Positions 1-9,381 are shown, counted from the stretch's first letter. The stretch: DNA of 64,000 bases from Vibrio xiamenensis (GCF_900100015.1 NZ_FNDD01000008.1:1-64000); one strand, 5' to 3'. Notes: generated from the letters alone by a model not told the origin. Translations and numbers: made by a program.

Positions 1-269
1 TTCAGCCAGATCACGTTCACTTGGTTGTGATAGTCCCACCGAAAGTATCGATATCGACTTTAATGGGGATATTGAAAGGGCGTTCAGCTATCCGATTGTT
101 TAATAAATTCCCGTATATTAGAAAGAAATTATGGGGTAATCATTTTTGGGCGAGAGGGTACTTTGTTGATACAGTCGGTGTAAATGAAGAGATCATCAGG
201 CGGTATGTCAGGCATCAAGACAAGAAAGATCAAGAATATGAGGCACAGTTAGAGTTGAAAATGAACTAA
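1..269 (+). CDS. tnpA: IS200/IS605-family transposase TnpA, 5' truncated by window edge
   Basis: The open frame runs in from the left edge, reading QPDHVHLVV before the first TTG at 21, so the true start lies outside. HVH is the metal-binding HUH motif of Y1 transposases. IRRYVRHQ near the C-terminus carries the expected catalytic tyrosine, and RGYFVDTVG is typical of IS200-type TnpA. This enzyme cuts and rejoins single-stranded DNA at hairpin ends. Hairpins follow immediately downstream and no tnpB accompanies it, as in IS200 rather than IS605. The remaining part is about 89 codons of an expected 140-155, and there is no internal stop in what is visible. Confidence 0.85.
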   Translation, partial: QPDHVHLVVIVPPKVSISTLMGILKGRSAIRLFNKFPYIRKKLWGNHFWARGYFVDTVGVNEEIIRRYVRHQDKKDQEYEAQLELKMN

Positions 270-281
270 CAGCGAAGGAAT

Positions 282-335
282 GCCCCCTTTTAGGGGGCTG
301 TAAACCAAAGCCGCCTTCTAAGAAGGCGGATTTTT
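282..335 (+). mobile_element. Right-end hairpins of the IS200-like element / terminator
   Basis: Two hairpins follow the transposase stop. The first has arms GCCCCC (282-287) and GGGGGC (293-298). The second has arms CCGCCTTCT (311-319) and AGAAGGCGG (321-329) followed by five T residues. IS200/IS605 elements carry subterminal hairpins at their right end, and the second one would also work as a rho-independent terminator. The exact end of the element is not defined here. Confidence 0.5.
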
Positions 336-385
336 ACTTTTAGAGCTGTTTATCCCTATTCAAGATAATCCAGCTCTTACTTCTT

Positions 386-420
386 GAACAATGAACAATG
401 AACAATGAACAATGAACAAT
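386..420. repeat. Tandem repeat, 5 x GAACAAT
   Basis: Five perfect copies of the 7-bp unit GAACAAT lie between the transposon end and the hemB stop codon, only 8 bp from the latter. They are in non-coding DNA and could vary in number by slippage. Confidence 0.9.
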
Positions 421-428
421 GATGAGGC

Positions 429-1409
429 TTAGCGCTTCGCTAACCACTGTGCAACTTGTTTGGCGTAGTATGTGACGATCACTTGAGCGCCCGCGCGTTT
501 AAAGCCAGTTAGGGTTTCAAATACCACTTTTTGCTCATCTAATGCGCCAGCAAGGGCGGCAAATTTCAGTGCGGCGTACTCACCACCAACTTGATAAATC
601 GCCAGTGGCAGATGGGTTTCGTTACGCAGATTGGCCAGTACGTCGAGATACGGTGTGCCGGGCTTGACCATCAAAATATCCGCGCCTTCTTGTTCATCCA
701 GTAGCGCTTCTTGCATCGCCTGGCGACCGTTGGCGTAATCCATTTGATAGGCTTTGCGATCGCCTTTGAGCTCGCTGTCGACAGCAACGCGAAATGGACC
801 GTAAAACGCAGAAGCAAATTTCACCGAGTGGGCCAAAATTGCCACATGTTCAAAGCCCGCTTGGTCAAGGCCGTCACGAATGGCGCGTACTTGGCCGTCC
901 ATCATTGCCGATGGCGCGAGCATATCTGCGCCAGCTTTAGCTGCAGTAACGCTCTGTTTGACGAGGCCTTCTAACGTGGCGTCGTTATGGACGTGTTCAC
1001 CATCAAAAATGCCGCAGTGGCCGTGAGTGGTGTATTCACAAAAACAGATGTCCGGCACCACCATCATGTCAGGGCAGGCTTGTTTAATGGTTTTTATCAT
1101 CCTCGCCAGCAGGCCATCGGCTTGCCAAGTGTCACTGCCTTGCTCGTCTTTGTGATGGGAGATACCAAAGGGCATGACGGCGCGAATGCCAAGGTCATAG
1201 AGCTCTTTGATTTCATCCGCCAAGTGGCTTTCAGGGAAGCGGCTGATGCCCGGCAGAGTAGAAATCGGGTGCTGCTCGGTGATGTTTTCTTCAATAAAAA
1301 TAGGGTGAATCAGGTCGGCGAGCGAGAAATCGTTTTCGCGCAACATACTGCGCATGGTTTCGCTGCGGCGCAGACGACGAAGGCGTTTTAATGGGGCGGT
1401 TTGGTTCAT
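429..1409 (-). CDS. hemB: Delta-aminolevulinic acid dehydratase (porphobilinogen synthase)
   Basis: This 326-residue protein condenses two 5-aminolevulinate molecules to porphobilinogen, the second common step of haem synthesis, in the cytosol. The zinc-site cysteines are at 122, 124 and 132 (CFCEYTTHGHC). The two active-site lysines are K197 (AHSVKFASAFYGPFR) and K249 (MVKPGTPYLD). The length matches the bacterial family. It is transcribed leftward towards the IS remnant, with the 7-bp repeat tract just past its stop, and it appears to stand alone. Confidence 0.97.
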   Translation of the reverse strand: MNQTAPLKRLRRLRRSETMRSMLRENDFSLADLIHPIFIEENITEQHPISTLPGISRFPESHLADEIKELYDLGIRAVMPFGISHHKDEQGSDTWQADGLLARMIKTIKQACPDMMVVPDICFCEYTTHGHCGIFDGEHVHNDATLEGLVKQSVTAAKAGADMLAPSAMMDGQVRAIRDGLDQAGFEHVAILAHSVKFASAFYGPFRVAVDSELKGDRKAYQMDYANGRQAMQEALLDEQEGADILMVKPGTPYLDVLANLRNETHLPLAIYQVGGEYAALKFAALAGALDEQKVVFETLTGFKRAGAQVIVTYYAKQVAQWLAKR

Positions 1410-1467
1410 GGCTTATTCGCTCTTATTTGACTTTGCGCGGGGCAAAAGAAAGTTGAACAAAGGAATC

Positions 1468-1527
1468 ATGAAACCTGAGAACATGTCATCACGCGGCTGG
1501 TTTGAACAAAAAGCGCGGCCTAAATGA
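1468..1527 (+). CDS. Candidate small ORF (19 aa) with good ribosome-binding site
   Basis: ATG at 1468 follows AAAGGAATC at close to ideal spacing, and the frame reads MKPENMSSRGWFEQKARPK before TGA. It lies in the hemB upstream region on the opposite strand. I recognise no family. Support comes only from the Shine-Dalgarno and from a second such ORF beginning 12 bp later, so it may be chance. Confidence 0.25.
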   Translation: MKPENMSSRGWFEQKARPK

Positions 1528-1539
1528 AAGGAGAGATAG

Positions 1540-1614
1540 ATGCAGAACCAAGTGGTGCTCACACCGGATTGGCTCTTTAGTCAGGCTTGCATTAAACGCT
1601 GTATAGAATGGTGA
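1540..1614 (+). CDS. Candidate small ORF (24 aa) with strong ribosome-binding site
   Basis: ATG at 1540 is preceded by AAAGGAGAGATAG, a very good Shine-Dalgarno. The frame encodes 24 residues (starts MQNQVVLTPDWLF, two Trp, two Cys) and ends with TGA at 1612-1614, inside a CRP-like palindrome. No family is recognised. It could be a small protein or a leader for the genes at 1659 and 1820. Confidence 0.3.
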   Translation: MQNQVVLTPDWLFSQACIKRCIEW

Positions 1615-1625
1615 CATTGATCACT
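1610..1625. promoter_or_regulatory. CRP-like operator (weak match)
   Basis: GGTGA-CATTGA-TCACT matches the CRP consensus TGTGA-N6-TCACA at 8 of 10 conserved positions. It lies about 35 bp upstream of the ORF at 1659. Occupancy is inferred only. Confidence 0.3.
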
Positions 1626-1658
1626 AAAATCAAGTCCTTTAGTTTATTGATATAAATT

Positions 1659-1817
1659 ATGAATGACTTTCGCCCCAGCACAATCGCGGTGTCAGGCCAC
1701 GAGTTACCAGTAAAATGGCGCGGCTTAGCAATAAAAAACTTTAAAACCGAAGAGAGCATTAAGCTCACAAATTTCTTTGAGGCAAGGCGAAATTTCGCAC
1801 GCCAAATTTCGCTTTAA
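1659..1817 (+). CDS. Candidate 52-aa ORF directly upstream of the 1820 gene
   Basis: The frame from ATG 1659 encodes 52 residues (MNDFRPSTIAVSGHE at the start, NFARQISL at the end) and stops at 1815-1817, two bases before the ATG at 1820. That spacing would allow translational coupling, which is relevant because the 1820 gene has no obvious Shine-Dalgarno of its own. There is no clear ribosome-binding site before 1659. The 3' part contains an imperfect direct repeat around AAATTTCGC (about 1789-1812). I do not recognise the protein. Confidence 0.3.
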   Translation: MNDFRPSTIAVSGHELPVKWRGLAIKNFKTEESIKLTNFFEARRNFARQISL

Positions 1818-1819
1818 TC

Positions 1820-2122
1820 ATGTCATCCCAAACAACAAATGGTATGCATATGATTGTAAGTAACGTTTCTGATGAACATATCGGTGATAAGGCCAAAAAA
1901 GAGTGGTTTTCTTACTGGCGACATTTTAGCGCGGGTCAGCAAACATATTGCAGTGAAGTCAACTGCCTTGAAGAACACACCCATGGTGTGCTGGTAAAAG
2001 TCGCAGGCGATGAAGAGCAGCTTTATGTGATTCCATTGTGTAAAGCACACAGTGAAAACCTAGACAGCGCAATTGAAATCGCAGAAGGTACTGAAGTGAT
2101 TCCAGCGAATTTAACGCTTTAA
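1820..2122 (+). CDS. Conserved-looking hypothetical protein, Cys/His-rich (100 aa)
   Basis: The protein has no signal peptide or membrane segment and is acidic. Cysteines and histidines fall in two clusters (YCSEVNC, HTHG, then PLCKAHS), a spacing that could bind a metal ion in an HNH-like or zinc-ribbon fold; this is inference. ATG 1820 lacks a convincing Shine-Dalgarno; ATG 1844 or 1850 are alternative starts. It follows the 52-aa ORF with a 2-bp gap and is followed by a stem-loop. Function unknown. Confidence 0.65.
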   Translation: MSSQTTNGMHMIVSNVSDEHIGDKAKKEWFSYWRHFSAGQQTYCSEVNCLEEHTHGVLVKVAGDEEQLYVIPLCKAHSENLDSAIEIAEGTEVIPANLTL

Positions 2123-2129
2123 GATTGAG

Positions 2130-2161
2130 AACGCTTTGGTAATTCCATTTACCAAAGTGTT
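2130..2161. terminator. Stem-loop between the 1820 gene and citB
   Basis: Arms AACGCTTTGGTAA (2130-2142) and TTACCAAAGTGTT (2149-2161) form a stem of about 13 bp with one wobble and a 6-nt loop. No strong T-run follows on the plus strand, so it is either a weak terminator or a shared barrier between convergent genes. Confidence 0.5.
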
Positions 2162-2186
2162 TGTGTCGAATTTGGGCGTGTTTAGG

Positions 2187-2864
2187 TTATTTCTTTTTGT
2201 AAACACGCTCGGGGCGACCAACACGACCATGATGAATCACCGCATGCACAAAGCCTTTGGCGGTTAAAAATTCCAAATAGCGACGTGCGGTGGTTTTGCT
2301 GATACCCACTTCTTTGCCTAAGGTTTCGGCGGTGTAGACTTCGTCCTCAACATCAAAAGCTTCGGTCACTTTATCCAAAGTGAGTTCATCGATACCTTTT
2401 GGCAATTGTTGCAGATGCGCTGTTTTGGATTGAAAGTTGAACAGCTCATCGACGTGGCGTTGGTTAATACTGTCGTTGGCTTTAAGCGAACTGGTGTATT
2501 TTAAGTAACGGTCCAGTGAATCTGCTAAACGGTCGTAAGAAATCGGCTTTAGCAGATAATCAAACACCCCACATCTCACCCCTTCGCGCACGGTTTCCAT
2601 ATCATTGGCAGCAGTGATAAAAATGACATCGGGCGCGCTTTTTGTTGCGGTAATTTCTTTTAATAAATCGATGCCTTTGCCATCGGGTAAATAGTTATCC
2701 AGCAGCACCAAACGTGGCTTAAGCAGCTGAATCATTTTTTTCGCTTCGGCGATGCTTTTGGCGATGCCAATAGGTCTAAAGCGCTGAGTTTGTTGTAAAT
2801 AATAGCTATGAAACTCGGCAATGTTGTGCTCGTCTTCGACGATCAATACGTCATAGATTTCCAT
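2187..2864 (-). CDS. citB: Response regulator CitB/DpiA type, citrate two-component system
   Basis: The N-terminal receiver domain reads MEIYDVLIVEDEHN, with acidic pocket E10/D11 and phospho-acceptor D56 (VLLDNYLPDG). The C-terminal part has a helix-turn-helix (LGKEVGISKTTARRYLEFL) of the CitB/DcuR class. I chose ATG 2864 because the receiver fold begins there; an upstream TTG-initiated extension would only add residues overlapping citA. The start overlaps the 3' end of citA by 14 bp, so the two are co-translated. It probably activates the adjacent citrate fermentation genes when CitA senses citrate. Confidence 0.93.
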   Translation of the reverse strand: MEIYDVLIVEDEHNIAEFHSYYLQQTQRFRPIGIAKSIAEAKKMIQLLKPRLVLLDNYLPDGKGIDLLKEITATKSAPDVIFITAANDMETVREGVRCGVFDYLLKPISYDRLADSLDRYLKYTSSLKANDSINQRHVDELFNFQSKTAHLQQLPKGIDELTLDKVTEAFDVEDEVYTAETLGKEVGISKTTARRYLEFLTAKGFVHAVIHHGRVGRPERVYKKK

Positions 2865-4509
2865 CTTTGTTACTCGTGTTTGGAATAAATAGTGAAAATA
2901 TTGTGCCTTTCGGCTCAGCGTCATCGACCAAAATGGTACCGCCCACTCGAGTGACGAAGTGGTGAACCAAATACAGACCGATGCCGTGCCCAGGCTGCTC
3001 TTTACTTGTGATCCCTTTATCGAACAGGGACTCTGCTATTTGCGGTGGAATACCAGTGCCGTTGTCGGCCACTTCAACCACCAATTCCTCCGGATTGCGA
3101 TCCGACAACAAAATCGTCACCAACTTGCTACTGTCAGGGTTTTTGAGCGTCGCTTCGTAGGCGTTGTCCAAAAGGTTACCGACAATCGCAGCGAGTTCGT
3201 CTTCGCTGATGTGAGTTGGCGCGTGTTGCAGGCTGCAATAAGGGTCAAATTCAAGGCTTAGGCCAAGCTCGCGAGCGCGGCTGTATTTGCCAAGCAGCAA
3301 GCCGGCGATAACCTTGGAATTAAAGGTACTGGAGATAAAATCGATCAGTTTCTGATGGGTTTCCGTCTCTTTGCGAATCGCGTTTAATGCCTGTTCATAG
3401 GCGCCAATTTGAATCAGGCCGCTGATGGTGGAGAGCTTATTGGCGTATTCGTGGCTAAGAACGCGCAGGTTATCCGTTTGCTGGCGCACTTCGTTAAGCT
3501 GATAGTTGAGCGTGCTTTTGTCGTTGCGCGGGCGAAAACTGACTACCCAACCGGCGTTGACGCTGTCATCACGGATTCGTACTCGCGTCGCGACCAATGT
3601 TTCACCATTACAAGTGATGATTTCGTGTTGGCGCTCTTGCGAGTCTTGCTCGCCATTGGCGTGCAGGCCAAAAAAGAAATCGCACGGCGTAATGAACTCA
3701 TTGACCATGCGGCCGCGCAGGTAATTGACGTGGCGTGCGATGCCAAGAATGCGCAGCGCTTCTTTGTTGGCAGACAGAATTCGGCCTTGTTTATCGACGG
3801 CGACGATCCCTTCATAAACCGCTTCTAACACTGAGCGTTGCACGCGCAGTGACAAAGCGATCTCTTCCGGTTCCATGCCGTACATTTGGCTTTTTACATG
3901 GCGTGAAAACGCCCAAGCACCCAGTGAAGAACAAGCCAAAATGATCAAAAGGGCAAAGAAAAATGGGTAAGAGTAGATCATCAGCCAGTTGCTTACCGTG
4001 TCGACCAAATAGCCAACCGATACCACACCGACAATTTGGCCATCAAGCGAAATAATCGGCGATTTACCGCGCATCGCAAAGCCTAAGCTGCCTTGGCGAA
4101 TTGAGTAATAGTGCTCACCAAGGGTTAAGGCGCGAACGTTGTCGCCACCTTGCATTGGAAAACCAACTTTTTCTTTACTTGGGTGCGCTAAACGAATGCC
4201 GTTTTCGTCGCCGACGACAATAAAATCGGCATCAGAAATTTTTTGTAAACGGGCAATTTGTTTCTGCACCTTGGCCTCATCGTTTTGGATGACCGCCTCG
4301 ACCAATTGCGGGTCACTGGCGATTTCACGTGCTTGAATCACCGCACGAGTACTCACTTGATGGTTTAGGGTGTCAGACAGTATGTAGTGAAAGTATCCGG
4401 CGATAAGGAGTAACTGGAAACTGACCACCACAAACAGCAGTGCCCACACGCGTTGGCGAAACGTCATGTTGCGGCAAAAGTGGTGATAAATAGCTGGATT
4501 GGACATCAT
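2851..4509 (-). CDS. citA: Sensor histidine kinase CitA/DpiB type
   Basis: The protein has a membrane segment at about residues 17-40, a periplasmic PAS-like sensor domain, and a second membrane segment at about 175-200. A cytoplasmic PAS domain (about 225-320) follows, then a kinase core. SHEYANKLSTISG contains the phospho-accepting His in the form typical of CitA/DcuS kinases. NLLDNAYEAT, DNGTGIPP and GHGIGLYLV are the N and G boxes. The start is one of two adjacent ATGs (4509/4506), without a clear ribosome-binding site. It lies downstream of oadB in the leftward unit and presumably senses external citrate. Confidence 0.93.
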   Translation of the reverse strand: MMSNPAIYHHFCRNMTFRQRVWALLFVVVSFQLLLIAGYFHYILSDTLNHQVSTRAVIQAREIASDPQLVEAVIQNDEAKVQKQIARLQKISDADFIVVGDENGIRLAHPSKEKVGFPMQGGDNVRALTLGEHYYSIRQGSLGFAMRGKSPIISLDGQIVGVVSVGYLVDTVSNWLMIYSYPFFFALLIILACSSLGAWAFSRHVKSQMYGMEPEEIALSLRVQRSVLEAVYEGIVAVDKQGRILSANKEALRILGIARHVNYLRGRMVNEFITPCDFFFGLHANGEQDSQERQHEIITCNGETLVATRVRIRDDSVNAGWVVSFRPRNDKSTLNYQLNEVRQQTDNLRVLSHEYANKLSTISGLIQIGAYEQALNAIRKETETHQKLIDFISSTFNSKVIAGLLLGKYSRARELGLSLEFDPYCSLQHAPTHISEDELAAIVGNLLDNAYEATLKNPDSSKLVTILLSDRNPEELVVEVADNGTGIPPQIAESLFDKGITSKEQPGHGIGLYLVHHFVTRVGGTILVDDAEPKGTIFSLFIPNTSNKDGNL

Positions 4510-4615
4510 CAATTCGGGTTGGTTTGTATGGCTTGAGATTATCGAACAAGATGAGGAAGAGAACTGATCAAGATCTAGTGGAGCTTAGATTTGTCAGACT
4601 CTTCCTACATAATGT

Positions 4616-5917
4616 TTAACCAATCACATATTTGATCATCACGCCCGCGGCGACCGCAGAGCCAATAACTCCAGCGACGTTAGGACCCATGGCGTGCATC
4701 AGCAAAAAGTTCTGAGCATTGGCTTCCAAACCGATTTTGTTGGAAACACGCGCCGCCATTGGCACCGCTGAAACACCCGCGGAACCAATCAGTGGATTGA
4801 CTTTATTGCTGGTAAAGCGGTTCATCAGTTTTGCCATCAGCACGCCTGCGGCAGTACCGATACAAAATGCGATGATACCGAGCGCCAAAATGCCAATGGT
4901 TTGTGGTTGCAAGAACTTGTCTGCCACCAGTTTTGAACCCACAGAAAGGCCAAGGAAAATCGTCACAATGTTGATAAGTGCGTTTTGCGCGGTATCAGAC
5001 AAACGCTCAACCACGCCACATTGACGCATCAAGTTACCAAAACAGAACATACCCAGTAGTGGCGTTGCAGAAGGCAGCAAGAGGGCAATTAAAATCAGCA
5101 GTAGCAGTGGGAAACAGATTTTCTCCAATTTGCTGACTTTACGCAGTTGCTGCATGGTGATTTGACGTTCTGCTTCTGTGGTTAACGCGCGCATGATGGG
5201 TGGCTGGATAAGCGGCACCAACGCCATGTACGAATACGCAGCAACCGCAATCGCGCCAAGCAGTTCCGGTGCCAACAGGCTTGAAACGTAAATCGCCGTT
5301 GGGCCGTCTGCGCCGCCGATGATGCCAACGGCGGCCGCTTGGGCCACGCTAAAGTCCATCACGCCAAATGAGCTCAGTGCTAGCGCGCCAAGCACGGTTG
5401 CGAAAATACCAAACTGCGCCGCGGCGCCAAGTAGTAGCGTTTTTGGGTTGGCAAGCAGCGGCCCAAAGTCGGTCATCGCACCAACGCCCATAAAGATAAC
5501 CAATGGACCAGCACCTGAGGCGATCGCTACGCTGTAGAACAGATACATCATGCCATCAGAATATTGATACTGCTCAGCCAACAGGTGAATGTTGACCAAC
5601 TGGGCCGGTGTCGCGCTGGTTAGCGCGGTTTTGATGTCTGCCACTTGCGAGCTGGTGATATTCAGCGCGCTGGCAAAAGCGTTCATCACTTCTGGCTTGG
5701 CCGCGTGCAGCGCGTTATCCACCGCAGATAGGGCAAGACCGGCATCAGGCAAGTTTGCCAAAAGGCCACCAAAACCGATCGGTACCAGCAGCAGTGGTTC
5801 AAAGTTTTTCACGATTGCCAGGTAGAGCAAAATCAACCCGACGATCATCATGACGGCTTGGCCCCACTCAAGGTGGAACAAGCCGAAGTCGTTAATTAAT
5901 GCAATTACTTTATCCAT
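4616..5917 (-). CDS. oadB: Oxaloacetate decarboxylase beta subunit (Na+ pump)
   Basis: This 433-residue integral membrane protein of the OadB/MmdB/GcdB family decarboxylates carboxybiotin and couples that to Na+ export. The conserved segment [13 protein letters not shown] (about 200-212) contains the Asp implicated in Na+ and proton handling. A second conserved stretch near the C-terminus reads [21 protein letters not shown]. Many hydrophobic helices are present. GAGGCAG precedes ATG 5917 at good spacing. It follows oadA by 14 bp in the leftward unit. Confidence 0.97.
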   Translation of the reverse strand: MDKVIALINDFGLFHLEWGQAVMMIVGLILLYLAIVKNFEPLLLVPIGFGGLLANLPDAGLALSAVDNALHAAKPEVMNAFASALNITSSQVADIKTALTSATPAQLVNIHLLAEQYQYSDGMMYLFYSVAIASGAGPLVIFMGVGAMTDFGPLLANPKTLLLGAAAQFGIFATVLGALALSSFGVMDFSVAQAAAVGIIGGADGPTAIYVSSLLAPELLGAIAVAAYSYMALVPLIQPPIMRALTTEAERQITMQQLRKVSKLEKICFPLLLLILIALLLPSATPLLGMFCFGNLMRQCGVVERLSDTAQNALINIVTIFLGLSVGSKLVADKFLQPQTIGILALGIIAFCIGTAAGVLMAKLMNRFTSNKVNPLIGSAGVSAVPMAARVSNKIGLEANAQNFLLMHAMGPNVAGVIGSAVAAGVMIKYVIG

Positions 5918-5931
5918 GATACTGCCTCGTA

Positions 5932-7716
5932 TTAGGCCAGTTGTAGCAGGGGAGCGCCAACGTCAACCGCGTCGCCTTCGGTCACATCGATGCTGGCGAT
6001 TTGCCCAGCGCGAGGTGCACGAATTTCGGTTTCCATTTTCATCGCTTCCAAAATCAGCAGCACTTGACCTTCTTCAACCGCATCGCCCGGTTTGGCGTGA
6101 ACTTTCCAGATGTTGCCAGCCAGCGGTGCGTTCATTGGTTCACCGCCTTGAGCTGGCGTCGCAGTTGGCGCTGCTGCTGGCGCTGGCGCCGCAGCCACTT
6201 GGCTTACATCGCCGCCTTCGTTGACCGAAACCACGTAACTTTGATTGTTGACTGTGATGGTGTAAGTACTTGGTTGGTTTGATTGGCTCATGGTTTTTTT
6301 CTCTTTTGTTGCTGTTTCAGCAGTTGGCACAGGCTCAAATGCGTCTGGGTTGTTACGGTTTTCGAGGAATTTCCAGCCTACTTGCGGGAATAGGGCAATG
6401 GTTAACACATCGTCGATGGTGTCTTCGGCAAGGGAAATATTTTTCTGTTTCGCCTGAGTAAGAACTTCTTCGTTCAACAGATTCATTTCCGGTTGAATCA
6501 AATCCGCTGGGCGGCAAGTGATGGGCGCTTTGTCATCCAGTACGCGCGCTTGCAGTGCCTTGTTGACGGGCGCAGGCGTGCGGCCATATTCACCGCGCAA
6601 TACTCCCGCGGTTTCTTTGGTGATGTTTTTGTAACGCTCACCCATGATGACGTTAATCACCGCTTGAGTGCCGACAATTTGCGAGGTTGGTGTAACCAGC
6701 GGTAAGTGGCCAAGTTCTTCACGTACGCGCGGGATCTCTTGCAGCACTTCATCAAGTTTGTCGGCGGCATTTTGCTGTTTAAGCTGGCTTTCCATGTTGG
6801 TCAGCATACCGCCAGGGACTTGCGCGACGATGATGCGTGAATCAGCGCCTTTAAGTTGGCCTTCAAACGCGGCGTATTTCTTACGTACTTCACGAAAATA
6901 GGCAGCGATCGATTCCAGTTTCTCGATGTTTAAACCGGTATCAAACGGTGTGTCTTTAAGGGTTGCTACCAAGGATTCGGTGGCTGGGTGGCCATAAGTG
7001 CCACTCATTGATGAGATGGCGGTGTCAACGCGATCAACACCGGCTTCAATGGCTTTGATGACCGTCATATCAGCAAGGCCTGCGGTGGAGTGGCAGTGCA
7101 AGTGCAGCGGTACATCGACTTGTTTTTTCAGCGTCGAAACTAATTCTTCAGCGGCATATGGGGTCAGAATGCCGGCCATATCTTTGAGGGCAATGGAATC
7201 AACGCCGGTTTCGCTAAGCTCTTGAGCCACGTCAATCCAAGTTTGCAGATTGTGGGCTGGGCTGGTGGTGTAGCATAAAGTGCCTTGTGCATGGGCGCCG
7301 TTTTTCTTCACAGCGGCAATCGCTTGGCTCATGTTGCGCGGGTCGTTCATCGCGTCAAATACGCGGAATACGTCCATGCCGTTCACCACAGCACGCTCAA
7401 CAAATTTGTCGACCACGTCATCGGCGTAGTGACGGTAACCTAATAAATTTTGGCCGCGTAGCAACATTTGTAGCGGCGTTTTTGGCATGGCTTTTTTCAG
7501 TTCACGCAGACGTACCCATGGATCTTCGCCAAGAAAACGAATGCAACTATCAAAGGTCGCGCCTCCCCAGCATTCAAGAGACCAGTAACCAATCGCGTCA
7601 AGTTGCTCGGCAATCGGCAGCATGTCATCAAGACGAAGACGAGTGGCGAATAGAGATTGATGAGCGTCGCGCAATACAACGTCGGTAATGCCAATGGCTT
7701 TTTTTGACTCAGACAT
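5932..7716 (-). CDS. oadA: Oxaloacetate decarboxylase alpha subunit (carboxyltransferase plus biotin domain)
   Basis: The N-terminal carboxyltransferase TIM-barrel begins with [16 protein letters not shown], and its metal-binding region is [17 protein letters not shown]-type middle domain follows, then a flexible Ala/Pro linker (about 500-520) and a C-terminal biotinyl domain with biotin acceptor K560 in EAMKMET. The 594-residue length is normal. It transfers CO2 from oxaloacetate to biotin, giving pyruvate, and OadB then decarboxylates the biotin. The Shine-Dalgarno AAGAGGAA precedes the ATG. It sits between oadG and oadB. Confidence 0.98.
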   Translation of the reverse strand: MSESKKAIGITDVVLRDAHQSLFATRLRLDDMLPIAEQLDAIGYWSLECWGGATFDSCIRFLGEDPWVRLRELKKAMPKTPLQMLLRGQNLLGYRHYADDVVDKFVERAVVNGMDVFRVFDAMNDPRNMSQAIAAVKKNGAHAQGTLCYTTSPAHNLQTWIDVAQELSETGVDSIALKDMAGILTPYAAEELVSTLKKQVDVPLHLHCHSTAGLADMTVIKAIEAGVDRVDTAISSMSGTYGHPATESLVATLKDTPFDTGLNIEKLESIAAYFREVRKKYAAFEGQLKGADSRIIVAQVPGGMLTNMESQLKQQNAADKLDEVLQEIPRVREELGHLPLVTPTSQIVGTQAVINVIMGERYKNITKETAGVLRGEYGRTPAPVNKALQARVLDDKAPITCRPADLIQPEMNLLNEEVLTQAKQKNISLAEDTIDDVLTIALFPQVGWKFLENRNNPDAFEPVPTAETATKEKKTMSQSNQPSTYTITVNNQSYVVSVNEGGDVSQVAAAPAPAAAPTATPAQGGEPMNAPLAGNIWKVHAKPGDAVEEGQVLLILEAMKMETEIRAPRAGQIASIDVTEGDAVDVGAPLLQLA

Positions 7717-7727
7717 GAGCGTTCCTC

Positions 7728-7976
7728 TTACAACGAGTTTTGTTGAATTTTTCGATGGTGGATCGCGGCAGCAATCACAGCGACAACTTGGTTATCGTTG
7801 CTTTGTGGCGCGGCAGGTTTGGGCGTTGCAGTGACTGGTGGTTGTTCTGGAAACCAGCGGGTGAGGAGGTTAGACATCGCGCGAACGGCGAATACCAAAA
7901 ACACCAAAAATATAAAAACGAATCCCATTCCTAAAAACAGCAGATTCAAGCCTTCTGAAAACAAATTGACTTGCAT
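7728..7976 (-). CDS. oadG: Oxaloacetate decarboxylase gamma subunit
   Basis: This 82-residue protein has one N-terminal membrane helix ([23 protein letters not shown]) followed by a Pro/Ala/Gln-rich cytoplasmic tail, the expected layout of OadG, which assembles the alpha and beta subunits and binds zinc through its tail. AGGAGATATTC precedes ATG 7976. It is 11 bp upstream of oadA. Identification rests on size, topology and position more than on sequence. Confidence 0.93.
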   Translation of the reverse strand: MQVNLFSEGLNLLFLGMGFVFIFLVFLVFAVRAMSNLLTRWFPEQPPVTATPKPAAPQSNDNQVVAVIAAAIHHRKIQQNSL

Positions 7977-8034
7977 GAATATCTCCTAGTGACAAGACAA
8001 GGGGAGCAAAGCCAAGCTTTACTCCCCACAGTGG

Positions 8035-9381
8035 TTAGCCGCCTAACACGCCGAATACGACACTGGCGATGATAAGTACGATGCCGCCACCTAAGCGCGA
8101 GGAGATTTGCGCGTAAGAAAGCAAGCTCATACGGTTAGCTGCTGCCAACACTTCTAAGTCGCCTGAACCGCCGCGGTTCGCCATACATAGGCCCGCAGTG
8201 ATTGAAGATTCAACAGGGTAGAAGCCCATCAACCAGCCACCGATAGCCGCACCAAAGATGGCGCCGAATACGATAAGCGTGGCGATGATAAGGTTGGTAA
8301 AGTTCAGTGCATTGATGATTTCACCAAGGTCGGTGTACGCGATACCCACACCTACCATCAGTACCCAAAGCATCTGTTTGGAGAAGAATGAAGATAGGCG
8401 TTTGGCACCTTCTTTGATCTCTTCTGAACAGATACCAGAAGCGTTCACTATAGCGACCAAAATCACCATGTAAGCAAAGGTGTGGATTTTCACGTCGCCA
8501 AAGCCTGGCAGAAGCGATTTGGATAGCGCGGCAGCAAAGGTGTAGATACAGGCCGACAACATCAGACCGATAGCAATTTCACGTGGTGTGATTTTCGGCG
8601 CAGCATGCTCTTCAACATTGAATTCAGAGTTACGTAGCAGCTCGCCATTACCAGTAAGGCTTGGGATTTTTTGGCCGATGGTGTTAAGCACAGCTGCTGC
8701 AACGATAGCCACAATGTTCGCGATGGTTAAAATCGCAATCGCAATTGAGTAGTACTGCTCTTTTGAACCGCCAGTGACCGACTCATAGATTTCCGAAAGT
8801 GGAATCGCGCCCGCACCGTTACCGCCGCCCATGATAGGCAATACGTACAGCATCATGATGTTATCGATAGAGATACCGAAAATCAGACCGCCGATGATAC
8901 CGAGAATAGAAGCGCCGAGAACCGCAGCCAAAATGGTAGGAATGTAACCAATCAGCGATTTCAGCAGCAGTTTACGGTTGACCGCCAAGATTGAGCCAGT
9001 GATCAATACCGCGATGAAAAGATCGAGGAAATCGGTCTTTTTCATCACTGCAGTGACGGTTGTGATCTCTTTTTGCGTCAATAGGCCTGCGTGAACAAAC
9101 CAAGCGGCGACCAAAAAGATCATAACCGGTGCACCACCAATATATTTGTTAAATATCGGCAGACGTTTACCTAATTCACCAAATAAGGCGCCAACGACAA
9201 ACATAAAACCAAAACCACCGACGATATTATCGGGAATAGTATCAGTTACGTGTGCAATCAGTATTACCGCAAATAAGATGAAAAAGAGAGGCAGAGGTAG
9301 ACCGAAAATTCTGACTTGCGATAAAGCTGCAATACCAGGACTTTGGTCTTTAGTTATAGTTAATGTTTTTTCGTTCATCAT
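8035..9381 (-). CDS. citS: Citrate:sodium symporter, 2-hydroxycarboxylate transporter family
   Basis: A 448-residue polytopic inner-membrane protein of the 2HCT family. The two re-entrant-loop signatures are visible: GGGNGAGAIPLSEIY (about 195-209) and CMANRGGSGDLEVLAAANRM (about 395-414), each with the GGxG motif. It imports citrate with Na+, which OadB then re-exports. It is the first gene of the leftward unit, divergent from citC across about 270 bp. Adjacent ATGs at 9381 and 9378 are both possible starts. Confidence 0.95.
   Translation of the reverse strand: MMNEKTLTITKDQSPGIAALSQVRIFGLPLPLFFILFAVILIAHVTDTIPDNIVGGFGFMFVVGALFGELGKRLPIFNKYIGGAPVMIFLVAAWFVHAGLLTQKEITTVTAVMKKTDFLDLFIAVLITGSILAVNRKLLLKSLIGYIPTILAAVLGASILGIIGGLIFGISIDNIMMLYVLPIMGGGNGAGAIPLSEIYESVTGGSKEQYYSIAIAILTIANIVAIVAAAVLNTIGQKIPSLTGNGELLRNSEFNVEEHAAPKITPREIAIGLMLSACIYTFAAALSKSLLPGFGDVKIHTFAYMVILVAIVNASGICSEEIKEGAKRLSSFFSKQMLWVLMVGVGIAYTDLGEIINALNFTNLIIATLIVFGAIFGAAIGGWLMGFYPVESSITAGLCMANRGGSGDLEVLAAANRMSLLSYAQISSRLGGGIVLIIASVVFGVLGG

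Noticed and set aside
1617..1633. FNR site (TTGAT...ATCAA) upstream of the 1659 ORF
   Set aside because: Half sites are separated by 7 instead of 4 bases.
3409..3828. Long open frame antisense to citA (139 aa)
   Set aside because: Shadow of the kinase gene; no family features, no ribosome-binding site, and other overlapping antisense frames exist in the same GC-rich coding region.
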